This document shows positions 1 through 5,448 of a DNA stretch of 5,448 bases, one piece after another (position 1 is the stretch's first letter; the number at the start of each line of letters is the position of its first letter). The DNA is taken from positions 1-5,448 of the forward strand of contig VGRA01000219.1 in NCBI GenBank assembly GCA_016875515.1. Direction: 5' to 3'. Position numbers and translations under genes: made by a program. This stretch comes from Deltaproteobacteria bacterium (GTDB lineage Bacteria; Myxococcota; Myxococcia; Myxococcales; Myxococcaceae). The notes under the pieces are model-generated. The model was not told the DNA's origin and searched no databases. It saw only the letters and a program-made list of their open reading frames with translations.

Positions 1-311
1 TCCGGGGCGCGGCCGAAGTCGAAGATCGTGATGATGTTGGGGTGGCGGAGGTTGGAGGCGAGCTCCGCCTCGCGGCGGAAGCGCTCGAAGAACTGGGGCG
101 CCGTGGCCAGCGAGGGGTGCAGCGTCTTGATGGCCACCTCGCGGCGCATGGAGGTCTGCACCGCGCGGAAGACGGTGCCCATGCCGCCCTGTCCGAGGAT
201 GGACTTCACCTGGTAGCGACCGTCCAGGACAGTGCCGACCATCTTCGCGCTGTCACCGGGACAGACGTGGTCAACGTCCGGGCTCCCGCAGAGTGCACAT
301 GGCTGGGGCAT
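1..311 (-). CDS. Serine/threonine protein kinase, N-terminal part (cut by the window edge)
   Basis: This gene runs off the left edge; 103 codons are visible from the ATG at 309-311. The product would be a Hanks-type kinase transferring the ATP gamma-phosphate to Ser/Thr of target proteins. Seen: a short Cys-bearing leader with C5-x2-C8 and C17, then the start of a kinase domain at about residue 33 (GRYQV). The glycine-rich loop is GQGGMG (40-45), the ATP-binding lysine is K62 in VAIK, and the probable alpha-C glutamate is E81 in FRREAEL, followed by LRHPNII. The catalytic HRD and DFG motifs lie outside the window, so activity cannot be judged. The leader could bind a metal, but only three Cys are present (D20 or H15 might add a ligand); this is inference. 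No Shine-Dalgarno precedes the ATG. M24 is an alternative start that would drop the Cys leader. The broken DUF1232 gene lies 48 nt upstream on the same strand. The kinase call is secure; its substrate is unknown. Confidence 0.93.
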   Translation of the reverse strand, partial: MPQPCALCGSPDVDHVCPGDSAKMVGTVLDGRYQVKSILGQGGMGTVFRAVQTSMRREVAIKTLHPSLATAPQFFERFRREAELASNLRHPNIITIFDFGRAP

Positions 312-359
312 GAAGTGGCGCGCACTATAGCCAAGCCCGCGATCTGCGGGGCCCGGGGA

Positions 360-700
360 CTACAGACCCAGGGACTGGAGTTTCTCCTCCGCCTGGCGCT
401 TCTCCTCCGGCCCCACGTACCGGGACACGGTGGCGAGCGCGGAGACGATCACCCCGAGGTCATCCGTCAGGCCCAGCGGGAGCAGGACGTCCGGGATGGC
501 GTCGATGGGGAGGATGAAATAGCCAAGCGCGCCGATGATGGCCGAGCGCGCCCACGCCGGCAGGTCGTCCCGCTAGAGGGCGTAGAAGAGCCACAGCGCC
601 TTCTCCAGCAGTTCGCGGCTGGCCCTCTTCAGCAGGCGGCGCAGCTTCCGCCAGAGGCCGTCCTCGGTGTAGCCCTGTGGTGAGCGTGCGGAAACCCCAT
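360..700 (-). pseudogene. DUF1232 (YkvA-like) membrane protein gene interrupted by an amber codon
   Basis: Translating the minus strand from 671 down to 360 gives a convincing DUF1232 protein broken once. The 32 codons before the break read YTEDGLWRKL... to ...KALWLFYAL. Then comes TAG (plus-strand CTA at 573-575), then 70 codons starting RDDLPAWARS and ending LQSLGL with a TAG at 360-362. The downstream part holds the family core: a hydrophobic GALGYFILPIDAIPD stretch followed by LTDDLG. Members commonly read YALQ or similar at the break, so CAG to TAG by one transition is the simplest explanation. The rest stays in frame, which suggests a recent lesion or a sequence error. The 5' end is also unclear. 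The reading frame is open back to a GTG at 747-749 inside the ABC-F gene, but the only nearby ATG (698-700) is in another frame; the outer boundary given here is approximate. The core lies after the stop, so the short product would lack it. DUF1232 proteins are small membrane-associated proteins of unknown role. Confidence 0.8.
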
Positions 701-706
701 TGTGGC

Positions 707-713
707 GGGAGAG
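707..713 (+). promoter_or_regulatory. Candidate ribosome binding site for the ABC-F gene
   Basis: GGGAGAG lies 8 nt before the ATG at 722. Nothing comparable precedes the second in-frame ATG at 758, so this site favours the upstream start. Against that, homologues usually begin close to the MSLVKVQGLSLSYG sequence that starts at 758. Confidence 0.45.
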
Positions 714-721
714 CGTAGCGG

Positions 722-2728
722 ATGGCGCCCGCCAGCGGTTACGGTGCACCCGCGTCCATGAGTCTCGTCAAGGTCCAGGGCCTGTCACTCTCCTATGGCA
801 GCCGTGCGCTGTTCGACGGGGACGATCTCACCGTCGGTCCGCATGACCGGATCGGCCTCGTGGGGGCAAACGGCACGGGCAAGTCCACGCTGATGAAGAT
901 CCTCGCGTGCCGGCTGCAGCCGGACGACGGGACGGTTCAGTACCAGCGCCGCGCCCGGGCGGGCTACCTGCCGCAGGACTTGGTGGCTGCGCCGGAAGGG
1001 ACGCTGCTTGACTCGGTGCTCTCCGCGGTGCCGGGACGGGACGCGCTGGAGGGCCGAATCTCCGCCGTGGAGCAGGCGGTGGGGGAGGAGATTGATCCGG
1101 AGGCCCAGCTGGAGCTGGCGCAGGAGTTGGCGGATCTCCACCAGGAGCGCGAGCACTTCGAGGAGCGGCACGGGCGGCACGTGGCAGAGCGCATCCTCGC
1201 GGGGCTGGGGTTCCGCGAGGCGCAGTATGCGCAGCCCGCGGCGGTGCTGTCCGGGGGCTGGCGGATGCGGGCGGCGCTGGCGTCCCTGCTCCTGCAGGAC
1301 CCGGACCTGCTCCTCCTGGACGAGCCCACCAACCACCTGGATCTCCCCACGCTCGCCTGGTTCGACGCGTTCCTGCGGCGCTCGCGCAAGGCGCTGGTAC
1401 TCATCAGCCACGACCGGGAGTTCCTGGACCGGCAGATCAACCGGGTGGTGTCCCTGGAGGTGGAGGGCATCCGCACCTGGCCAGGCAGCTTCGCCCGCTA
1501 CCGCGAGGCGCGCGCGCAGGAGATGGAGCAGCTGAGGGCGAGGGCGGCGCGGGTGGAGGCGCGCCGGGCTGAGCTGCAGTCTTTCATTGATCGCTTCGGC
1601 GCCAAGGCCACCAAGGCCCGGCAGGCGCAGAGCCGGCAGAAGATGCTGGACCGGCTGGAGGAGGTGGAGCTGCTGGCCGAGCGCAAGACGGTGAGCATCC
1701 GCTTCCCCGAGGCCCCGGACTCCGGGCGGGGCGTGGCCCACTTCCGGGGGATCGACAAGTCCTGGGGCGAGCGCACCGTCTACCGCAGCCTGGACGCCCG
1801 GCTGGAGCGCGGCCAGCGCGTGGCGGTGGTGGGGCCCAACGGCGCGGGCAAGACGACGCTGCTGAAGCTGCTTGCGGGTGAGCTGCAGCCGGACCGCGGC
1901 AGCGTGCAGCTGGGCCACAACGTGGTGGTGGGCTACTACGCGCAGCACCACGCGGACGTGCTGGACGGCCAGCGCACGGTGTTGGAGGAGATCCGCGCGG
2001 TGGCCCCGGACCGCCCCGAGCCCTACGTCCGCGGCATCCTCGGCGCGTTCCTCTTCAGCGGGGACGACGTGGACAAGAAGGTGGGCGTCCTGTCGGGCGG
2101 CGAGCGGGCGCGGGTGGCGCTGGCGCGGCTGCTGCTGCGCCCGGCCAACCTGCTGCTGCTGGACGAGCCCACCAACCACCTGGACCTGGACTCGTCCGAG
2201 GCGCTGATCGAAGCGCTCAAGCTGTACGAGGGGACGCTGCTGTTCGTCTCCCACAACCGCAGCTTCCTCGGCGCGCTCGCCAACCACGTCTGGGAGGTGC
2301 GGGACGGCGCGGTGTTGCCGTTCCCGGGAACGCTGGACGAGTACCTGTACCACCTGGAGCAGGTGGCCCGCGCAGACGTACCGGAGGGGACGCCCGGCGG
2401 GGTGGACGGGGAGTCCCCCGGACAGAAGCTGGGGGAGCGGGACCGCAAGCGGCTGGAGGCGGAGGCGCGCCAGCAGCGCAGCGCGCTGCAGGCGCCCATC
2501 AAGAAGGAGATCGCCCGGGTGGAGGCGCGCATCGCGGAGTTGGAGGAAGCGTTGAAGGCGGCCGAGGCGGCGCTGGCGGATCCCGCCACCTACGCGGACT
2601 TCGCCCGGGCGCGGCTGCACGTGGAGGCGCAGTCCGCGGCGCGCGAGGAGCTGGAGCCACTCTACGCCGCCTGGGAGGACGCGCAGGGGCGGCTGGCGGC
2701 GGCGTCAGGAGAGTCCCATGCGGGCTGA
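722..2728 (+). CDS. yheS: ABC-F family ATPase, YheS-like (ribosome-associated, not a transporter)
   Basis: This 668-residue protein has two ABC ATPase domains and no membrane segments, the hallmark of ABC-F proteins. These act in the cytoplasm at the ribosomal E site, where they assist stalled or initiating ribosomes. NBD1 has Walker A GANGTGKS (48-55), signature LSGGW (176-180), Walker B LLLLDEP with E201, and H230. The segment at about 95-160 fits an arm subdomain. A charged helical linker follows (about 258-325, with FIDRFGAKATKARQAQSRQK), the P-site tRNA interaction region. NBD2 has Walker A GPNGAGKT (371-378), LSGGE (457-461), E482 and H511. Residues about 570-660 form an Ala/Glu/Arg-rich coiled-coil tail. 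From memory, the SGGW signature, the linker and the tail resemble E. coli YheS more than EttA, and the length is close. All catalytic residues are present, so it should be an active ATPase. It could start at 758 instead (12 residues shorter). The symbol is by resemblance; orthology is untested. The lipoprotein gene overlaps its end. Confidence 0.95.
   Translation: MAPASGYGAPASMSLVKVQGLSLSYGSRALFDGDDLTVGPHDRIGLVGANGTGKSTLMKILACRLQPDDGTVQYQRRARAGYLPQDLVAAPEGTLLDSVLSAVPGRDALEGRISAVEQAVGEEIDPEAQLELAQELADLHQEREHFEERHGRHVAERILAGLGFREAQYAQPAAVLSGGWRMRAALASLLLQDPDLLLLDEPTNHLDLPTLAWFDAFLRRSRKALVLISHDREFLDRQINRVVSLEVEGIRTWPGSFARYREARAQEMEQLRARAARVEARRAELQSFIDRFGAKATKARQAQSRQKMLDRLEEVELLAERKTVSIRFPEAPDSGRGVAHFRGIDKSWGERTVYRSLDARLERGQRVAVVGPNGAGKTTLLKLLAGELQPDRGSVQLGHNVVVGYYAQHHADVLDGQRTVLEEIRAVAPDRPEPYVRGILGAFLFSGDDVDKKVGVLSGGERARVALARLLLRPANLLLLDEPTNHLDLDSSEALIEALKLYEGTLLFVSHNRSFLGALANHVWEVRDGAVLPFPGTLDEYLYHLEQVARADVPEGTPGGVDGESPGQKLGERDRKRLEAEARQQRSALQAPIKKEIARVEARIAELEEALKAAEAALADPATYADFARARLHVEAQSAAREELEPLYAAWEDAQGRLAAASGESHAG
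1316..1341 (+). repeat. Direct repeat, copy 1 (NBD1 Walker B region)
   Basis: This 26-nt stretch is identical to 2159-2184. It encodes the LDEPTNHLD part of the Walker B/D-loop in the first ATPase domain. The match comes from constraint on duplicated domains plus biased codon use, and it is not a mobile repeat. It could still serve as a short homology for internal deletion. Confidence 0.9.
2159..2184 (+). repeat. Direct repeat, copy 2 (NBD2 Walker B region)
   Basis: Identical over 26 nt to 1316-1341 and in the same reading frame, encoding LDEPTNHLD of the second ATPase domain. The two copies start 843 nt apart, a multiple of three, so recombination between them would leave an in-frame single-NBD fusion. 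Confidence 0.9.
2707..2713 (+). promoter_or_regulatory. Ribosome binding site of the lipoprotein gene, inside the ABC-F coding end
   Basis: AGGAGAG sits 4 nt before the ATG at 2718 (6 nt from the AGGAG core). It is the best Shine-Dalgarno match in the window and fixes the lipoprotein start. Because it lies within the last codons of the ABC-F gene, ribosomes ending there could reinitiate on the lipoprotein gene. Confidence 0.8.
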
Positions 2729-3302
2729 GTGGGGATGGGGCAGGGCGCTTGCGGCGGGCCTGGCGCTCTCGGGGTGCGGCGGCGAGCGGATGCCCGGCGC
2801 GGTGCCGGGCAAGGTGGAGTTCTGGTACGTGCGGGAGTCCGGCAGCGAATTCGGGGCGTGCTCCGACGAACCCGGGTTCCGAGGTCAGATCAGCCCCAGC
2901 GTGGCGGAGGTGGGGGACGTGTTCGCCTACCGCGTGTCTCAGGACGGCAAGACGGCGCACCAGCAGACCTGCGCCGCCCTCGACGCCACCAGCTGCCGGG
3001 ACAGCGAGCCCCCGCTCGTCTTCAGTGTCTCCGGCACGGAGCTCCAGCACGCGGTGGATGACAAGCAGCCCATAGGCCGCGGCGCGTGCAACCTGCTGGT
3101 CACCCAGAACTGGACCCTGTGGGACGAGGGGCCCCGTATGTCAGTGGAGATCTCCAACGCCTTGTCGCTCGTGGACGCACCGGCAGCGTGCGAGAGCGTG
3201 GACGCGGCGTACCGCCAGCAGTCGCCCAACGGGCTGGGGCTCCAGGGGTGCGTGTTCAGCTGGAAGCTGGCGCTGTCGCAGGACCCGCCTCCGTCCCGTT
3301 GA
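2718..3302 (+). CDS. Small Cys-rich lipoprotein of unknown function
   Basis: The 194-residue product begins with a type II signal peptide. It has Arg at 2 and 9, a short hydrophobic run ALAAGLAL (10-17), and a textbook lipobox L17-S18-G19-C20, so C20 should be lipidated after cleavage by LspA. No Asp follows the Cys, which in the E. coli rule would favour the outer membrane; sorting in other phyla may differ. The mature part has six further Cys (48, 85, 93, 124, 158, 178), enough for three disulfides, plus several Trp (36, 132, 135, 182). It has no further membrane segment, and I recognise no domain or catalytic motif. The start is set by AGGAGAG at 2707-2713 and the lipobox. The gene overlaps the ABC-F stop by 11 nt (coupled translation likely), and its last 47 nt overlap the convergent histidine kinase gene. 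No functional link to the ABC-F protein is known to me. Lipoprotein status is firm; the role is unknown. Confidence 0.88.
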   Translation: MRAEWGWGRALAAGLALSGCGGERMPGAVPGKVEFWYVRESGSEFGACSDEPGFRGQISPSVAEVGDVFAYRVSQDGKTAHQQTCAALDATSCRDSEPPLVFSVSGTELQHAVDDKQPIGRGACNLLVTQNWTLWDEGPRMSVEISNALSLVDAPAACESVDAAYRQQSPNGLGLQGCVFSWKLALSQDPPPSR

Positions 3303-5412
3303 CGGAGGGGAGGGGCGGGGAGGCCGGCACCACCGGGAGCCGGATGACGAAGGTGGTGCCCTCGCCCACGCGGCTCTGCACGGAGATGTTGCCGCCGTGG
3401 TTCCTCACGATGCGCTGTGAGATGGCGAGCCCCAGCCCCGTGCCCTTCTGCTTGGTGGTGAAGAACGGGACGAAGATGTTCACCTGCTGGTCTGGCGGGA
3501 TGCCCGGCCCGTCGTCCGCGACGTGGAGTTCCACCGCCTCCACGGCGCGGAAATCCCCGAACCGATCCTGGGCCACCGTCCGCAGGGCGATCCGCCCGCC
3601 GTTCTCCCCGAGCGCCTGCACCGCGTTCTGCACGAGGTTGATGAGGACCTGCTTCAACTGCTCGGGGTCTGCCTCCACGCGCGGCAGTTCCTCCGCCAGT
3701 TCCAGCGCGAGCGTCACGGTGGAGGGCAGGTCGTTCTGGATGAGCCGCGCGGTGCGGATGGAGACCTCGTTGAGATCCGTGGGGGCGAAAGTCTGCTTCA
3801 GCGGTCGGGCATAGTTGAGGAACGCGGTGACCACGCCGTTGAGCCGGTCCACCTCCTCGAGGATGACCTCGAGGAACTCCCCCTCCTCGCCGCCCAGCTT
3901 GCGGGGATCCAGGCACTGCGCCGCGCCCTTGATGGCCCCGAGCGGGTTGCGGATCTCGTGGGCGAGGCCGGCAGACATCTCGCCCAGGGCGGCGAGCCGG
4001 TCCCGCTCGCGCATCCGGTCATAGAGCTTGCTGTTCTCAACCACGGTGGCCACCCGCTCGGCGATCTCCAGCAACTGCGCAATCTCGTCCGAGGCGTAGG
4101 CCTCCTGGACGCGCTCGTCCCACAGGTTGAGGAAGCCGATGACGCGGTCATTGCCCAGGAGCGGCATGCAGATGCCGGCCTTCATCTGCACCAGCAGCGC
4201 GCGCAGATCGTTGAGCCGCTTCAGTTCCTCGCGCGCCGTCTTCTTGGTCCCGTCTGCCTGGGACTGTGCCCGGAGTTCCGCGGTGCGCCGGTCCAGATGC
4301 TCGAGCAGCAGCGCCTTCTGGCCGCCGCCCACCGCGGCCAGGAGCACGCGCGCCGCCCCCATGTCCACGAACGTTGCCGGGGCGGGGCCGCGGTGGGCCA
4401 GCAGCCGGTACCCGGGGCGTCCCTCGGCCAGCAGGTACAGCGAGGCGTGCGTCACCCGGCGCGTCTCGTTGAAGGCGTCCAGCAGCACAGTGGCCAGCTC
4501 CTGTACTTCAATGATGTGGGCCACCCGCTGGCGCAGCGCGGTGAGCGCCCGCAGCAGCTCGAACCGCTGCCGGAAAAACACCGCCACCACCCGGCCCTCC
4601 ACCAGGTCGCGCAGGGGCTCGGAGAGGATCAGCATCACGAAGGCGGCCACCACCGTGTTGAACAGGAAGAGCGACGGGTTGGCGTCCACCCAGATGGTGA
4701 GCGTGGCGAACACCGCTGCGAGGATGGCCGCCAGCACCGCCTGGCTGGCCACCTTCCCGAGGAATTCCTGGAGGTCCATCAGCCGCAGGCGCAGCAGCGT
4801 CTGGCTGAGGAAGAGCAGGTACACGGTGGACATCACCGGCCCCACGGTGGGGAAGGGAATTCCCACCAGGTTCAGCTGGTCCAGGGCGGTGAAGAGCACC
4901 GTGGCCGCACCACCCACCGCCAAGTACGTGAGCCGCAGCCGCTCGATCCGGCTCTCCGTCCGGCGCACGCGGTACAGCAGCACCCCCAGGGAAGTGGCCA
5001 GCGCGCCGAAGGTGAAGGCGGCCGCCGTCACCCGGGCCCAACCCAGGTCGAACAGCGGCGTGAGCACCACCACCGCGGTGAGGATGGGAGAGAAATAGGC
5101 CAGGCGGGCGCCCAGGCGCTGGCTCCGCCGGCTGACGTTCAGGAACTCCAGGAAGAACTGCAGAGCCACCGCAGGGACCAGCGCCCCCGTCAGGAACAGC
5201 GCAGACTCGGCCACCCGGGGGACGGGTGCCGGGAAGGCCCCCCCGGACTGGAGCGCATGGAGGAACTGTGACAGGTGGTAGGCGCCCACCATCAGGCACA
5301 CGGTGGCGAACCTTGTGAGCGCGCGGGGCCGCCCGGTGCGAAGCAGCATGGACACGCCCAACGCAACGCCTACGATGCTGGCCAGGAGTGAACTGAGGGT
5401 GCGAATGTCCAT
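3256..5412 (-). CDS. Membrane-bound sensor histidine kinase with GAF domain
   Basis: The 718-residue product is a two-component sensor that would autophosphorylate on His and pass the phosphate to a response regulator not seen here. Seen, counting from the ATG at 5410-5412: eight or nine hydrophobic segments at about 5-24, 37-55, 70-92, 105-122, 126-147, 163-180, 190-208, 222-243 and 247-265, resembling a 7TM-type sensor module. A GAF-like region (about 300-460) follows, with a charged helical insert at about 370-408. The HisKA H-box is [10 protein letters not shown] with H485. The ATPase domain has N-box NLVQNA (592-597), G1 DDGPGIP (633-639), F-box PFFTTKQ and G2 GTGLGLA (657-663). All catalytic motifs are intact. 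The layout and H-box recall NtrB/PilS- and PrsK-type kinases. The tail after about 693 is Pro/Ala-rich and lies partly in the overlap with the lipoprotein gene. An in-frame ATG at the window edge (5448) would add 12 residues, but these use codons (GTA, GGA, GTT, CGT) unlike the rest of the gene, so 5412 is preferred. Neither start has a good visible RBS. The ligand is unknown. Confidence 0.93.
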   Translation of the reverse strand: MDIRTLSSLLASIVGVALGVSMLLRTGRPRALTRFATVCLMVGAYHLSQFLHALQSGGAFPAPVPRVAESALFLTGALVPAVALQFFLEFLNVSRRSQRLGARLAYFSPILTAVVVLTPLFDLGWARVTAAAFTFGALATSLGVLLYRVRRTESRIERLRLTYLAVGGAATVLFTALDQLNLVGIPFPTVGPVMSTVYLLFLSQTLLRLRLMDLQEFLGKVASQAVLAAILAAVFATLTIWVDANPSLFLFNTVVAAFVMLILSEPLRDLVEGRVVAVFFRQRFELLRALTALRQRVAHIIEVQELATVLLDAFNETRRVTHASLYLLAEGRPGYRLLAHRGPAPATFVDMGAARVLLAAVGGGQKALLLEHLDRRTAELRAQSQADGTKKTAREELKRLNDLRALLVQMKAGICMPLLGNDRVIGFLNLWDERVQEAYASDEIAQLLEIAERVATVVENSKLYDRMRERDRLAALGEMSAGLAHEIRNPLGAIKGAAQCLDPRKLGGEEGEFLEVILEEVDRLNGVVTAFLNYARPLKQTFAPTDLNEVSIRTARLIQNDLPSTVTLALELAEELPRVEADPEQLKQVLINLVQNAVQALGENGGRIALRTVAQDRFGDFRAVEAVELHVADDGPGIPPDQQVNIFVPFFTTKQKGTGLGLAISQRIVRNHGGNISVQSRVGEGTTFVIRLPVVPASPPLPSVNGTEAGPATAPASS
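3288..3308. terminator. Perfect inverted repeat in the convergent gene overlap; possible bidirectional 3'-end hairpin
   Basis: CCTCCGTC (3288-3295) and GACGGAGG (3301-3308) form a perfect 8-bp stem around a 5-nt CCGTT loop; the lipoprotein stop codon (3300-3302) lies at the loop-stem edge. With a bulged G3287 the stem could extend by three G-C pairs (3284-3286 with 3309-3311). It is placed where transcripts of both convergent genes end. No T-run follows on either strand, so it is not a classical intrinsic terminator; it may stabilise 3' ends or assist factor-dependent termination. Confidence 0.4.
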
Positions 5413-5448
5413 GCGGCCGGTACGAACCCGGCATCCCCCGTCTACCAT

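Noticed and set aside
42..683. A 213-codon plus-strand open frame across the left part of the window
   Set aside because: It runs antisense to both the Ser/Thr kinase start and the DUF1232 remnant, which are recognisable proteins on the minus strand. Its own product shows no motif.
1316..2184. The 26-nt exact direct repeat as a possible mobile or recombination element
   Set aside because: Both copies encode the same conserved LDEPTNHLD motif at equivalent places in two homologous ATPase domains, which fully explains the identity.
785..2620. A 611-codon open frame on the minus strand opposite the ABC-F gene
   Set aside because: Its sequence is rich in Arg, Gln, Leu and His with no domain, as expected from the antisense of a GC-rich gene with few A/T third positions. 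The plus strand encodes a full ABC-F protein with all motifs.
722..3302. The ABC-F and lipoprotein genes as a drug-export system
   Set aside because: The ATPase has two fused nucleotide-binding domains, an ABC-F linker and no membrane domain, and no permease gene is present. ABC-F proteins act on ribosomes and do not transport.
2939..3916. A 325-codon minus-strand frame covering the lipoprotein and the end of the histidine kinase
   Set aside because: It is in a different frame from the histidine kinase and reads as Gly/Arg/Pro/His-rich out-of-frame text; the kinase motifs appear only in the frame ending at 3256.
3523..5271. A 582-codon open frame on the plus strand opposite the histidine kinase gene
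   Set aside because: It is a composition shadow: repetitive Arg/Gln/His/Glu-rich text without recognisable motifs, while the minus strand has intact H, N, G1, F and G2 boxes in order.
1..5448. Mobile elements, CRISPR arrays, tRNA/rRNA genes, phage or defence modules
   Set aside because: I saw no transposase or integrase motifs, no regularly spaced repeats, no terminal inverted repeats or tRNA-like folds; base composition looks uniform throughout.

Overview
The window is very GC-rich, with strong G/C preference at third codon positions. It carries an N-terminal Ser/Thr kinase fragment of bacterial Hanks type, a multi-TM GAF histidine kinase and a small Cys-rich lipoprotein. This mix fits a myxobacterium (Myxococcota, perhaps the Myxococcus/Stigmatella/Archangium group). 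The assignment is inferred from gene content and composition; there is no rRNA or other taxonomic marker.

Layout from left to right. (1) Positions 1-311, minus strand: the first 103 codons of a Ser/Thr protein kinase whose remainder lies beyond the left edge. (2) Positions 360 to about 700, minus strand: a DUF1232/YkvA-type gene interrupted by an in-frame amber codon at 573-575, with no convincing start codon in the correct frame. It appears in no simple ORF list because of these lesions. (3) Positions 722-2728, plus strand: a complete YheS-like ABC-F ATPase, divergent from the DUF1232 remnant. (4) Positions 2718-3302, plus strand: a 194-residue lipoprotein of unknown function, overlapping the ABC-F stop by 11 nt behind a good Shine-Dalgarno sequence. 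(5) Positions 3256-5412 (possibly to 5448), minus strand: a membrane-bound sensor histidine kinase, convergent with the lipoprotein and overlapping it by 47 nt. A perfect 8-bp inverted repeat sits in that overlap.

The ABC-F and lipoprotein genes look like a two-gene transcription unit with coupled translation. The DUF1232 remnant and the Ser/Thr kinase share a strand, 48 nt apart. The histidine kinase has no response regulator in view. The two kinases are signalling proteins and the ABC-F protein is a ribosome-associated ATPase; nothing joins all five genes into one pathway.

I see no mobile element, CRISPR array, tRNA or rRNA, and no clear new multi-gene system. The points most worth checking are the amber-interrupted DUF1232 gene, the convergent overlap with its hairpin, and the unknown six-cysteine lipoprotein coupled to the ABC-F gene. 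The long antisense ORFs opposite the ABC-F and histidine kinase genes are composition shadows.
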